Below, one piece after another: positions 42,801 through 53,879 of a stretch of 64,000 nt of DNA. The stretch spans positions 2,554,534 to 2,618,533 of the forward strand of contig NC_067119.1 in the NCBI RefSeq assembly GCF_021347895.1, in the 5' to 3' direction. Origin of the DNA: Acanthochromis polyacanthus. Its lineage: Eukaryota; Chordata; Actinopteri; Pomacentridae. The notes below the pieces were generated by a model, which did not search any database, was not told where the DNA came from, and saw only the letters and a program-made list of their open reading frames with translations. The position numbers and the translations under genes are program-made. Each line of letters starts with the position of its first letter. The stretch's first letter is position 1.

Positions 42801-44887
42801 CCTTCTTTGCACACGACATTAACGGAGACTGTGCATTTCACGATATAACGTGTAATGAATGGCCGCAGTTAAAACTTGGTGGCGCTTGGAAATTTTTTCA
42901 TGTGGTGTAACAGAAGAAAAACTTTCACCAATTGTTGTCTGTGCGCTTGCCTTTCGTTTGTCTGCCTTCATGGGAGTAGCTCGTGGTGTTTTAGATTGTA
43001 ACAAAACGGTATACAGTTCCTTGTGGTTGTGTTCGAGGTGGCTGTGCAGATTTGTAGTGTTTCCTCACAACGTAGCCACAATTTTTCGGCATGACTTGCA
43101 AAGTGCTTGCGTCTGTGACTCGTCCTGTCTCCTAAAGACATAGTACTCCCAAATTTTGGAGGTGTGGTGTTTTTTTAGGTACAAGTTGTTCATTACAGCC
43201 GTTTTTCTCGCGTCCTGCCATGTTGTGTTGTGGCGCTTTCCCTTTCCACTGGGAGCAAAAGTGCTATTCGGGGTGGGGGAAGGGGGGTTTAAGGTCGCGC
43301 TCAATTGGTCACAAGAAAACATCTATGCATGCAAAAAGCATGATTTATACATCTAAATAATCATAAAATTATCACGCAACTTTGCGATATGGATATCGCA
43401 CTTACCATTATCGCAATAACGATATTTTTTCAATTTATCGTGCTGCCCTAGTTTCGATGATTTCCTCACAGAACATTCAGAGTTGTAAGAGTAACTGGAA
43501 ACTCCAGACTGTCGTAACATTCCTGGTCTCCATAAGTGGGTGTAAACTGCTGCTCACATCTGTACCAACATTTTCCTCCTGTTGTCTGTGACGGTGCTCG
43601 TAGGTTTACTTACCAAACACTGTGAGGTTGTAGGACGCAACAAAAATGTTTCTTTTGTAAGATTCAACGGTATAGATCCCGGTGTCATCTCTCTGCAGTG
43701 CTGTGATTGTAAAGAGTCCAGTCCTTCTGTTCCACACTATCCTGTCCCTGTAACGTTCCTGCCAGATGTCTAACTTCCGGTCATGAACTACAGCCAAAGT
43801 TGTGATTTCAAAAATCAGAAGTCCTGATTCTCCCACAGAGGCAGGCAGAGTGACGTTTCCTCCCTCACTTCCTGTCAGAGTCTCCTTCACTTCCACACCT
43901 GCAGCAGGTGAAGTCAGCGCTGGAAATGATCGTCACAAAGCAGCTTTTAGACGCACAAATCCAAAACCATGTGGGACACCAATAGTACAACACATTGTAT
44001 TCATGTTAACGTACAATAGATGGTTTGGTTTTAATTGATCTGTACGAGCTGAGAGAAACACGATAGCAAACATAGAATGAAACAGATGTGTGAAGGAGTG
44101 GATTATTTCTTCTTTAACCCTCCTGTTGTGTTCGTCTCTCAGGAACACCAATGATGTTAATTTGGCCTGGAGCATGTTTAATTTTTCAAAAACGGCATGA
44201 GACAAAAACAAAAATCCCAGTAAACATTGGTTATACCAAGATGTATAAAACTGACAACAAAAAATTTTTAAAAAAAAAGTTGTGATACAAGTAAAAAGAC
44301 AAACTGCAAAAAATGTCAAAAATTAAAGTTTAAAAGCCAAATGTATAGATGAATCATGAATTTATTAAGTTTAACTAATATATTATATTTCCACACAGAC
44401 TGTCCATCTGAATGTAGAGCCACATAAAAAAATAATTAAAATTAATTAAAAATTTTCTTTTTGCACATACTAGATTAAATATTTCATGTATGGGCGTGGC
44501 GTGGCTCAGTGGGTAGAGTGGCCGTCTTGTCACCGGAGGGTTGTTGGTTCGATCCTCAGCCTGGAGAGCTCATGTCAAGGTAAGCAAGACACCGACCCTC
44601 TAACTGCTCTTGATGGGTTGTGGTTAGCACATTGCATAGCAGCTTCCACCATCAGTGTGCGAATGTAATGTAAGGCACTTTGGGTATCGTTTCAAGTACA
44701 CTAAAGCGCTGTATAAATACAAACCTCCTTAAGAGTAGGTTCCACATTTAAAATTTAGGTGCAGTGACTAAACATTCCAGCGCTGCTGAAATTCACTCAG
44801 AAAGGCTTTCAACAATCAGACAAAGACTAATAATCAATAAGTCCAGTTACCTAGAAGAAGGATGAGGCTCCTCATGAGGACCTTCAT
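37200..44887 (-). CDS. Gene D2: V-C2 CD2/SLAM-like receptor, paralogue of D1
   Basis: Minus-strand exons: leader 44851-44887 (MKVLMRSLILLLG), V 43614-43898, C2 39094-39354, hinge 38950-39015, transmembrane and tail 37200-37318. All phase 1, all GT/AG, 255 codons plus TAA, exon sizes identical to D1. V lacks cysteine; C2 has the four-cysteine pattern (NESC, LLC, YRCEA, TLC). The helix VWWFLLPLLVFKTAAVAVFV keeps the buried lysine. The tail differs from D1 at LTKIYQNSCTRA, which gains a tyrosine. The V-C2 intron has grown to 4.2 kb with an hAT element, a Tc1 remnant, a microsatellite and other repeats, but all exon edges remain intact. Coding differences from D1 are few, so the duplication looks recent. 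Ligand unknown; an activating role through an adaptor is inferred from the lysine. Confidence 0.85.
37650..38690. repeat. Degenerate GAGACACAAAATGAC tract in D2
   Basis: About 1 kb of imperfect AAACGAGACACAAATGAGAC-type units between the helix and hinge exons, with the interspersed block GAGATCCATTCAGCATGG repeated about four times (37610, 37830, 38390, 38760). It is expanded relative to D1. Confidence 0.85.
39740..39799. repeat. C run plus CA microsatellite
   Basis: Seventeen or so C followed by about 20 CA units, in the V-C2 intron of D2. Absent from D1. Confidence 0.95.
40400..40980. repeat. Repeat-like insert private to D2
   Basis: Purine-rich block absent from D1, with a short hairpin-forming stretch around 40893-40930 (AGCTGATTACTGCA and its complement). 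Probably a fragment of a larger retroelement, but no coding motif was recognised. Confidence 0.4.
41140..42200 (-). mobile_element. Degraded Tc1 transposase fragments
   Basis: The minus strand shows KPTIKHGGGSIMLWGVLEEL (about 41800-41870), a second KHGGGSIV (41380) and SDVVKKMVPSGWNEGSRL (41280-41330), in disrupted order with repeated CCACCTCCATGCTTGATGG. Several overlapping copies or an internal duplication are likely. Confidence 0.75.
42351..43450 (-). mobile_element. hAT element (ZBED-type) in the D2 intron
   Basis: The ends TAGGGCTGCACGATATT and ATCGTGCTGCCCTA are inverted repeats; GTTTCGAC and GTTTCGAT flank it as an 8-bp duplication with one mismatch. The minus strand codes a BED-type finger (SKIWEYYVFRRQDES, then CKSC; about 43065-43170) followed by part of the catalytic region (FFASTTDLWSSRTTEPYISF, 42640-42700). 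The C-terminal half is missing, and frames are broken between the pieces. The D1 intron (near 22990) shows the empty site. Confidence 0.9.
44487..44724 (+). mobile_element. tRNA-derived SINE private to D2
   Basis: GTGGCTCAGTGGGTAGAGTG (A-box-like) and GGTTCGATCCTCAGCC (B-box-like) at the head, then CTAAAGCGCTGTATAAATAC at the tail. The corresponding D1 position (near 24270) is uninterrupted. It belongs to a different SINE family from the GGATGG-tailed ones. Confidence 0.8.
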
Positions 44888-44936
44888 GGTTCCTTGCGTT
44901 TTGTTTTTTTTCTGCTTTTACTGCGCTTGACAGTGC

Positions 44937-44955
44937 AAATGAGCAACTTCTTCCT
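44937..44955 (-). promoter_or_regulatory. Conserved block upstream of the D2 start
   Basis: Counterpart of 24492-24510 with the AGGAAG ETS-type core at the same distance from the ATG. Next to it D2 has ATTTGCAC, one base from the octamer ATTTGCAT; D1 has ATTTACAC. Confidence 0.35.
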
Positions 44956-45234
44956 GTCAGCTGGTTTCAAACGGAATCAACTGAAGCTAAGTGTGACTTT
45001 TGCTGCCATTGAGCTGCACGTTCAGACAGAAAGGATGTGATCTTATTGAGGTTGCACAGGAGAAATCAACATGAGAAAAAACAAAAACAAAACAGCAGCT
45101 AAGAAAAGGCCAAAAGCTTTAAGAAGAGATTTCAAAGAGGATCCTGACTTTGTGTTCCTGAGCCTGGAAGCCTGAACACCGAAGGCTGGGAGAACTTTAG
45201 TGACCAAACCGTCAAAAAGACTCCTCAGGTGGAT

Positions 45235-47640
45235 CTCAGGTTCCCATCAGGCTCATTAGGACTTCTTGAATGTGGGAGTCTGGTCACTGAAGGCTTTAAA
45301 CACAAGAACTAAATTCTGTAAAACTCACAGGAAGGCAGTGAAAGGCAGCAAGGACTGATGCAATGTGGTCACTTCTCCTGGTAGGAGCTAAAAGACGGAT
45401 TAGTTGGAGTCTCTGACTGCTTCGCTGACTGATACCACAGTGAAGGGCATTTCAGTAGTCAGGGGTGGAGGAGATAAGAGAAGGCAGCAGAAAGAAGTGG
45501 TCAGATATTTGTTAATTGTCTTAATTGAGCAAAGCAGGATTGTCCAACCTTGGTCACGTGTGCATGGAAAGACATCTCTGAATCAAGAATAACACTTGGG
45601 TTACCAACCACTAGACTGGAGGTCAGATCTAAATGATGATAAACTCTGATTTAGGGTCATTCAACTGTAGAACATCTTTGGACAGGGATGCACAGTGCTA
45701 CAGTGGTTAGTACTGTCGCCTTGCAGCAAGAAGATCCATGGTTCAAATCCCGGCCTGGGATCTTTCTGCATGGAGTTTGCATGTTCTCCCTGTGCATGCG
45801 TGGGTTTTCTCCGGGTACTCCGGCTTCCTCCCACGGTCCAAAAACATGCTGAGGTTAATTGGTTACTCTAAATTGTCCGTAGGTGTGAATGTGAGTGTGA
45901 TTGTGTGTCTGTATATGTAGCCCTGTGACAGACTGGTGACCTGTCCAGGGTGTCCCCTGCCTTCACCCGAGTCAGCTGGGATAGACTCCAGCACCCCCCA
46001 TGACCCTAGTGAGGATAAAGCGGTGTATAGAGAATGGATGGATGGATGGATGGATGGACATCTTTGGACAGACAGTTTTTGACTCTGGTTAGGCAGGACA
46101 GAAGGTGCAAAACATCGGTACTACCAGGTTTAATGTGGATGTCAGATTTATTTATATAACACATTTAAAAAGGCTTGTGGCCAACCAAAGTGCTTTACAT
46201 GAAAATAAATCATTGACAACAAGAAAACAATAAAAGTAAAGTAAGGGAGGGACGATGATCCACAGCGTGGGAGCTACAACCACAAAGGCTCCACAAAGGC
46301 TCTCCTCTGGTTTTCGTGAGGGATGGAAGAACGCCCAGTACCATCTGATCAGCTGACCTCAGAGCTATGGAGGGTTGATGCACCTTAACGAAGTCAGATA
46401 AATATTCTGGGGCCAGTCCATTCAGAGACTTAACAACAAATTAAAGAATCTTAAAATCAATCCTGAACCTAACCTGAAGTCAGTGAAGTTAGAAAGCACC
46501 GGCGTTTTGTGCTCGCATTTCTTTGTACCGATTAGGAGATGAGCTGCTGCATTCTGAACAAGCTGCAGACGGTTGAGTTCTGACTGGTCAATGCTGATGT
46601 ACAGGGAGTTACAACAGCCAAGCATGATGTAATAAAAGCATGGACAACTTTTTCTAGATCAGCCCTGCTTGGGCAGGGTTTGACTTTGACTAGAAGAGGG
46701 GCCACGGAGGAGGAAAACTGCCCCAATTGCACACAGAAGGATGGGGGGTAAGATGTGAAGCAGTCCAAAGCGGTGCCTTTAATGCCTACACAGCGTTCGA
46801 GGCGTGACAGGAGAATAGTGTGATCCACTGTGTCAAACGCCACTGTTAGGTCGAGAAGAACTAAAAAAAAAAGCACAAAAAAAAGCACAATTACCAGAAT
46901 CAATGTTTAGAAGAAGATCATTAAAAACTTTTAAAAGAGCAGCTTCAGTGCTATGAAGAAGCTTAAAATCAGACTGAAACAGCTCAGTTGGCCCGTTTTA
47001 AAAATTCTTGGAGTTGGTAAGAAACAACTCTCTGTAAAACCTTGGAAATGAAAGGGAGTTTAGAAATTGGCCTGAAATTAGACAGAACCAAGGGATCAAA
47101 TGTTTCTTTTTTAAAAGTGGCTGCGCAGTGGCATGTTTGAAGGAGGACGGAACGCATCCAGAGCTGAGACACAAGTTTATAAGAAACAAGATAAAAGACC
47201 CAGCTGAGCTGAAAACATTTTTAACAAACGAGATGGAATGCTGTCAGATGGACAGTTAGCAGGACGTAGGTGTTCAACAATTTCAGTGAGTGCAATCGAT
47301 TTTGTTGCTGCACAGGATAAGTCCCAGTGATAACATAAAGATCATCGCTGAGCCTGACCAATCAGACAGACAGGAGATGAACCCGTCCAGTGCCACGTCA
47401 CTACACTGTGCTTCAGACAGCTGAATAAAACGCTGTGGTTCCACCGAGGTCCAGGAGGATTAAAATGGAAAGCAGACCGGAATCAGCTGCAAGCATTAGC
47501 TGAGCATGCACACCTTTCTCTACAATGTTGGATAAAAACAGTAACTTTGAGAAGGATCTAAAGTGACTACAAAGAGCAGGGAAAGTAAGATGGAAACATC
47601 TCAAGAGACAGAGAGCAACTTATAAGAGCTAAAATGTGGT
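45235..47640 (-). mobile_element. LINE fragments, composite
   Basis: Minus-strand reverse transcriptase pieces, from right to left: a LILSNFRPIS-like stretch (VLSNFRPISKLPFISKVLQR, 47040-47100), [19 protein letters not shown] (46810-46860), LVQNAAAHLLIGTKK (46510-46560). The 3' part at 45235-45670 matches 1-500. Frames are broken. A SINE is nested inside. Confidence 0.8.
45686..46057 (+). mobile_element. tRNA-derived SINE, full length
   Basis: The head has ACAGTGGTTAGTACTGTCGC and GGTTCAAATCCCGGCC, the body GGTTTTCTCCGGGTACTCCG, and the tail ATGG repeats. Flanked by a perfect 14-bp duplication ACATCTTTGGACAG (45672-45685, 46058-46071), showing LINE-type retrotransposition into an older LINE. 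Confidence 0.92.
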
Positions 47641-48084
47641 GACCAGCTGTGTGCAACAGCTTTTAAAAACGAGGTTGGGATGCAGAGAGGCTGGTGGACG
47701 ACAGAGAGTTCCATCTCTGATGAGCTAGTATTGCTTTTCTTAAGGTTGCATAGTTTATTTGTACTCTGGTAAGGAATGCAGTGAAGTTATGTGACGATCA
47801 ACGTTGGTTTGTCTGTAACTTTACTCGAAAACATACTACATCGTCACGCAGCACCATATGAAGAAGACAGCTTTGTTTCCATTTGCCGTTTGTATGCCAC
47901 ATACGTCACAGTATGTGACTTCCAACTTGTGCCGAAAATCGAGTTATGTCGTGCCGTACCAATGAAATTCCGACCTAAGTCGAGGATTCCTTGTATCTGT
48001 AATTTAAAACCGGCTCTTCAAGTTTTCCTTTTCATGTTACAATACAGTATTTACAGTGTTCTTTGGTAGCACCTTTGTATGAGA

Positions 48085-48905
48085 GAAAATCATGAAGTTA
48101 GTTTTGTCTGTGTTTAAAACCATTTTAAGATTATAGAAACGAGACTGGACAACACTGAAAGCAGCTTGGACAAAGTCTAAAGCCTGAGTGAGTGAGGATG
48201 AACAGCAATAAATAATAATGTCGTCTGCATAAAGATGAAACACTGCATTTGACAAGTTGCAACAGAGATTATTTGTGTAGACTGAAAATAAAATGGGTCC
48301 CACTACTGAACCTTGGGGCACCCCTTGGGTAATGTCCAGAAAAGAAGAGGTAGTTCCAGCCCCCTGAACACATTGTGTCCTGTTGGAGAGGTGGTTGGTA
48401 AACCAGACAGCTGCATGTTCAGATCAGCCAATGGGATGCAGGGATTGTATCAGCAGGCTGTGGTCTACTGCGTCAAATGCTGATGAAAAATCAATACAAA
48501 GAGACACAATGTTTATTGATGTCCAGAGCCCCAATGAAATCCTTCAGGACCTTCAGTGTAACAGTGCTGAGCTGTTTTCTAAAACCAGACTGGAATGAAG
48601 ATTAAACATTATTTGATTCTAAAAATCATTTAGATGGTCACTAATGATCCTCTCAAATAATTTAGTTAAAAACACAATTTAAAAACTGATCTGAAGTTAT
48701 TCACATGTGCAGGTTCTCCCCCTTTTTAAACAGGGGAGAACAAAGGCCGACTCCAGATTTTAGGGATTTTATTGCTGGTAAGAAACCTGTGAGAGGCTCA
48801 GCTATAAAATCAGCTGCCAGCGTTGAGAAAAAGGGTTCAATTTCATCAGGCCCTGCTGCTTTACTTGTGTCCAGCCTCATTTTCATTAATTTAAACATAT
48901 TAATT
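48085..48905 (-). mobile_element. LINE reverse transcriptase fragments downstream of gene C
   Basis: The minus strand reads MPQGSVVGPILFSVYTNNLC then FHLYADDIIIYCCSSS (48200-48321), and upstream LDTSKAAGPDEIEPFFST (48830-48890). Same insertion as 1137-1944 next to gene A, so it was present before the A and C units separated; gene B lacks it. Confidence 0.85.
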
Positions 48906-48979
48906 AAACTGGGTTCTCTGCAGTTCCGTCACCAGGAGGCATCATGGGATGATTCTCCTCATTTCCGTTTGCTGTTGAG

Positions 48980-51900
48980 TCAACTCACACCAGATCCTCC
49001 ATGTCTTCTCTGAAGCACAAGAAGTGACAAAACATCACAATTAGACAAAACAACACACCAGAGAGCAAACCCTTTCTCCCTAAAGACACGGTAAATGGAA
49101 CTTAAAGCATAAATCTGCTTTATTTCAGGTGATCAGGTCAGACAGCAGCTTTCCTCAGATGGAGATCCTTAATGCTGCTGATTAAACGTCTGTTCCAGGT
49201 TCTAAGATGGAGTCTGTAGAAGGTGCAGGCACCATTTTAAACTCACCTATATTAGCATTGTTTTGGGCTTTCTGTGCCATATTTGTGTTACTTTTGCATA
49301 ATTTTGTATATTTTTTTAAATTATTTAAGCATGCCTTTGTGTCATTTCTGTGTCTTCATGTTATTTAAGCATCCTTTTGTCATTTCTGTTATTTTTCCCA
49401 GATAGAGATCCTTAACGCAGCTGACTGAAAACTAATAAATGAAGCTGAGGTGTTTTTTGGCACTATGAAGCTGTTCTGAACCACACAGACACATTAATGG
49501 AACTACTAGTTTTAAAGGACGGCAGCTCAGTAAGTCTTTATTTAAAAAATCTCAAAAATAGGAAAAAAAAAATCTCACAGCTTCTTTAACTGCATCACTG
49601 TGGTATTTTAACGGTTTGACCAACTTACTTTGAACCACATCTCAACTAGAACAGAGACGGAGTGAAATGAAGCAAACATGCACATTAAATTGATCTGTTT
49701 TGGTGAATACACCACATTTATCTGATTAAAATCCTCCTCTACAGGCAGAAATCATCAGAAATCATCAGCTTCCTTCTGTTTTTTCATCATAAACTCTGGA
49801 TATTTAAAATGGCGTCTGCAGAAGGTGGAACAGACCAACACGGTCCTGAACATCCTTTAAGCTTCCTGCTGTAAACAATCTGAACTCATCCAGAAGGTTC
49901 CGTCCACCTCTGGTTTACATCAAGGACTGGTTCTACTCTTTATGCAGCTAAATGAACGTTCTGGACAGAAAGAAGATAAAGTTCTGTAAAATGAGCAGTG
50001 AGAAAAGAAACACTTACCCGTCTGAAGAATTCGACTGCGTTCTGACAGAGACCAAAATGATACGCGAGTCCTGCAAGGACCAGGACCAGGACCAGAGGCA
50101 GGAGCAACCACAACATTTCATTCCCTGGAGGACTCACTGGAGGAGTCGCTGCAGAGGAAATGTTAGACTTTGGTAAACATAAATTGCATATTTTCCTTCA
50201 TCATACAGCTTACAGTAAAGACTATTGACTCCTAAACTCTGTTTTTAAAGGTCGCTACTCTATAAAGGTATTGTTAATAATCAGAACAGGAAAAGGCCTG
50301 TTTTATGATGACGAGAATTAAATTAAATTATTTTTAAAGCCATTTAAGACCTTAATTTTCGCAAAATCAACTTAATGACTATTAATGCTTTTTAATGCCC
50401 TGCAGAATCTTGAACCTGATGGCAGTGAGGGACAGAAACGAGCATTAGACATGTCACATGTTGATAATCTTCACGGTGTATGTGAAAACACTGATGCTGA
50501 TGTACTCATCATCAAAGACATCTCTTTTGGCGCTGCTAAACATCAAGAGATTGAAAACTGGAAAAATAAAGTTTACACAGAGGTCACAGACAAAAAGGTC
50601 AAAAATGTGTTTCTACCAGATGGGTCTGTACCCTGAAAGAAACCCTGGTATTGTTCCCAAAGCACGCCTTGTGGTGGGAGGTTTTGAAGAAGTAAATATT
50701 CACAGAAAGATTCTCCCACATGTGCATCAGAATCACTCAGGCTGCTGTTAGCTGTGATCTGTCAGCACAAATGGAAAGTTCATTCTATGGACATTAAATC
50801 TGCCTTTTTGCAGGACATGGAACTGTCAAGAGACGTTTACATTCATCCTCCATCTGAAGCAGGCGTGGACAATGTTCTGTGGAAACTAAAGAAATGTGTG
50901 TATGGACTTGCAGATGCTTCCCTCTACTGGTACAACAAGGTCAAGAATTCATGCTGAACACTGGTGGTAAAGTGTCACAAGTTGATGCTTCAGTGTTCTA
51001 TTGGCAGGATGAGCAGTCTGAGGTCACAGGACTGGCATGGCATGTTCATGACTTTATTTGGGCAGGATCAGAGTACTTTGTAACTAATGTCATCTCTGTG
51101 CTTGAGTCTGCTTTTCATGTGGGTCGTGAAGAACATGAGAATTTCACATGTGGGGGTAGACATTGTTACTGCCGTGGTGCAGTGCAGGTACATCAGCACA
51201 GTTACATCGACAACCGACAACCAGTTCATTCACAGGCAGCATGTGCTGTACAGACAGAACAACTCAGGTCCCAAATAGGACAGATTTTATGGGTTGCTGA
51301 ACAATCGGGGCCAGATGTAGTCTGGCATCCAGCATTAAGAATGCTACTGTTCAGTCCATACATGGAGTGAACAAAGTGATTCGTAAACTCAAGTCAGAGA
51401 AGGTCACACTTCAGCTTCAACACTTGGCTAACAGTAATGATTTGAGTTTAGTTGTCTTCAGTGATGCTTCACTGGGCAATCTTCCAGACGGAGGCACACA
51501 AGGAGGGGCTCTGATTGCTCTCATGGGAAAAACAGGAAAGTTCTCCCCTCTGTTTTGGAGATCTAAAAAACAGACGTGTGGTCAGAAGTACGCTGGCAGG
51601 AGAAACCCTTGCTCCATCAAATGGTTTTGACAATGAAACGTTCTTGGCTATGCTCTACTCTGAGCTCACCACTGGTGAAGCTGGTCTCAACACTCCTCCT
51701 CTTATCTGTGTTACTGATAATCATTCCCTGTTTGACGCTCTGAAGTCTACAAAACAGGTCACAGAGAAGAGGCTCAGATTAGAAATAAGCAGCATTAAAG
51801 AACTCCTGCAGGCGAACCGCATCAAAGAGGTGTGTTGGTCAGAAACTAACTCACAACTCACTGTTTGACTAAGAAAGGTGCTTCTCCTTGATGCTTCTGA

Positions 51901-53706
51901 AAGCGCTGGATGAAGGTGTGTGGCTATTGTGATATTATTTGCGCTGTTAATTATTCATTTTTACTTGAAGAGAGAGGGAGATTGTTAACTTCCTGTCGTG
52001 AAAGTCTATGAGACTTTGCTGTTACTGTTTTACCCTGCAATAAACGTGACGGAGGAAGAAACGTTCTCAGAAACTAACAGACGTTCTGTCTTTTGGCATT
52101 TACAGAAATAAGAGTGGACATTTCAGGTGTTTATCTTTAACAGTTCCACAGATACTGCTGTTCAAACCTTGTTCAAAGCCACATGAGGAGTATCTGACTT
52201 CAGAATGATGCTTACCATGGACAGTCAGGTAGTAGGTTATAGGGTCAGAGTTTCTGATGTTCAGGATCAGCTTCCCAGTGTCGTTTCTCTGTAGCTTAAT
52301 AATGGTAATTTCTCCGGTGGAGTTGTTCCACAACAACCTGTTGTGGGATCTACGAGTGATAGTACCCATAACCACTGTCAGCCAAGTGGTTCCGTTCCAA
52401 GTCAAAGTCCCAGATTCCATCAGTTTGTGAGGTAGAATGAGGTCGTTCCCTTCAGTACCGTTCAGAGGCGTTGGTTCCCCGTAGACCTGACCTACAACCA
52501 TCCCTGGAAAACAGAGAACAACAGTCAGCAGCTGCAGCGTTTCAAACCAGAGATAGATGAAAACCAACAGCATGTAGAGGACGAACCTTTCAGTTACAGA
52601 CACTGAAAAACTACCAGCAACACAGGAAGAAACTGTATGACTGTTGTGAAACCAACTTTACTCATAGCTACACCTCACCATAACAAAAAAAAGACAAAAA
52701 TACACAAGAAAATGCTAAAATAACACAAAAACAAACACAAAAGCGTGCTTAAATAACTAAAAAAATGACACAAAAAGATGCACAGTTGCAAATTTTTACC
52801 ATCATGAAGTTTTATGTTCCTTATTGTTCTCCATTAAAACAACCTGTTCACACAAAAAGACACCATGACAAAAATATATGCCAAATTTAACACTAAAATA
52901 ATACCAAAATACCACAAAAAATACACACAAAGACGCTTAAATAACTAAACAATGACACACAAAGACACAAAAGGATGATAAAGTAACACAAAAATTCAAA
53001 AACGATTAAAAAATGACAAAAAAATGTTGAAATAACTAAAAAATGACAACCCCCCCCCCCCCCCCCCCCCACAAAAGGACACCAAGTTTAGTACAAAAAA
53101 TGACAAAGACAGAGAAGGATGCCCACATGAAGAAAAAAATGACAAAAATGGCACAAAAATGTTTTGCAGGAAACAGTGGATTTCTCAAAACTTCCACCAA
53201 TGGATCCACTATTTCTCAGTGGAGCTACATGTGTGCACATGATGTTCCTACGGCCACACTAGTACTGAAACCAGCCCTGAGACCGATACAGAACCAGAGA
53301 ACCAGGCTTTGCAGGGTTTTCTCACTCACCCCTTAAAAACCTGATTGTTTACTGCAGCTTCTCTTCGATGCTAAATCTGTTTTTTTTTTACTTTTATTGC
53401 ACTTTTAAGATCTTAATACCTACTTTTCTGTTTTATTTCTATGATTCTAACGTACACTACTGTTCAAAACTTTGGGGTTTGTTTGATTTATTAAGATCCT
53501 CTGTTAGCTTTTACAAGGCAGCGGCTGTTCTTTCTGGGGTCTTCAAAAATTAGTTTGCAGTATGTACACAGAACACACACAAATCAGGTTTGTTACCATC
53601 CACCTTCCACTCCACACAGCTCTCTGGCTGCAACTTCAATAAGTTAAACAAGAAAAGATTTACCTGAGCAGGTGGCGAAGAGCACGAGATGAATCAGAAA
53701 AGACAT
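48980..53706 (-). CDS. Gene C: single-V CD2/SLAM-like receptor with truncated tail
   Basis: Type 1 gene. Minus-strand exons: leader 53664-53706 (MSFLIHLVLFATCSG), V 52216-52503, stalk plus helix 50018-50148, tail 48980-49009; phases 1, 1, 0; 163 codons plus TGA. The V domain (GQVYGEPTPLNGTEG start) has no cysteine and has NGT, NNS and NDT sites. The stalk has two repeats (ATPPVSPP), and the helix is MLWLLLPLVLVLVLAGLAY. Relative to A and B, a net 2-bp change in the tail exon shifts the frame, leaving only RRHGGSGVS and losing the MPPG motif. The alternative helix frame (48985-49079) is open. A dead copia element sits in the V-to-helix intron and the polymorphic C run lies in the leader intron. 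The ectodomain and helix look functional; the tail may be decayed. Confidence 0.72.
48985..49079 (-). other. Alternative transmembrane exon of gene C overlapping its tail exon
   Basis: Phase-1 frame after GTCTTTAG: RKG, LLSGVLFCLIVMFCHFLCF, REDMEDLV and stop; 141-aa product if spliced from the V exon. In C this frame is intact although the normal tail frame is broken. Confidence 0.4.
49240..49400. repeat. Degenerate TTTTGTGTCATTT tract (short)
   Basis: Short counterpart of 28590-29200 and 3830-4010, in the helix-to-tail intron of gene C. Confidence 0.6.
50340..51900 (+). mobile_element. Dead Ty1/copia retrotransposon fragment
   Basis: Plus-strand pol pieces in copia order: IVPKARLVVGGFEE (50650-50690), MDIKSAFLQDMELSRDVYIH (50788-50850), LWKLKKCVYGLADASLYWY (50875-50930), the catalytic region as HVHDFIWAG (51041-51067) where an acidic pair is expected, then RNase H pieces VVFSDASLGNLPDGGTQGG and FWRSKKQTCGQKYAG. 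Several frameshifts and stops are present and no LTRs were found. It interrupts the V-to-helix intron of gene C and is absent from A and B. Confidence 0.85.
52680..53160. repeat. Degenerate ACACAAAAATGAC tract with C run
   Basis: AAATAACTAAAAAATGACAC-type units in the leader intron of gene C. It holds a pure C run at 53049-53070, likely length-variable. Confidence 0.85.
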
Positions 53707-53870
53707 CACGGTGTTGCGGCAAAAAGCGGAATCAAATAAATTATCTCGACAGGACATCCGGACGGAGGTGCTAGACTGACGGAGGTGCGCCGGCTGAAAA
53801 GAACAAGGAACTCGCGTTCGACAGTGAGCAAGGGTGTGACTTGAGCACATTCGGCTCAAAGGAGTGTTCT
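53707..53870 (-). promoter_or_regulatory. Presumed promoter and 5' UTR of gene C
   Basis: Upstream of the ATG at 53706. GC-richer than its surroundings, with a duplicated ACGGAGGTGC motif (53762, 53779). A LINE fragment begins at about 53880, so the native promoter space is short. Confidence 0.3.
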
Positions 53871-53879
53871 TTTAGTGCC

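Larger units (their letters stand above)
36400..47480. repeat. Segmental duplication unit carrying D2
   Basis: Partner of 18640-25500. It is larger because of insertions: a CA/C run, other repeats and a Tc1 remnant at 39.4-42.2 kb, an hAT at 42.35 kb, a SINE at 44.5 kb and a SINE at 45.7 kb. Confidence 0.85.

Noticed and set aside
44487..44560. tRNA gene
   Set aside because: The A and B boxes are present, but no full cloverleaf could be paired, and the sequence continues into a SINE body absent from the sister locus.
53043..53336. Proline-start plus-strand frame
   Set aside because: Produced by the C run and the adjoining degenerate tract.
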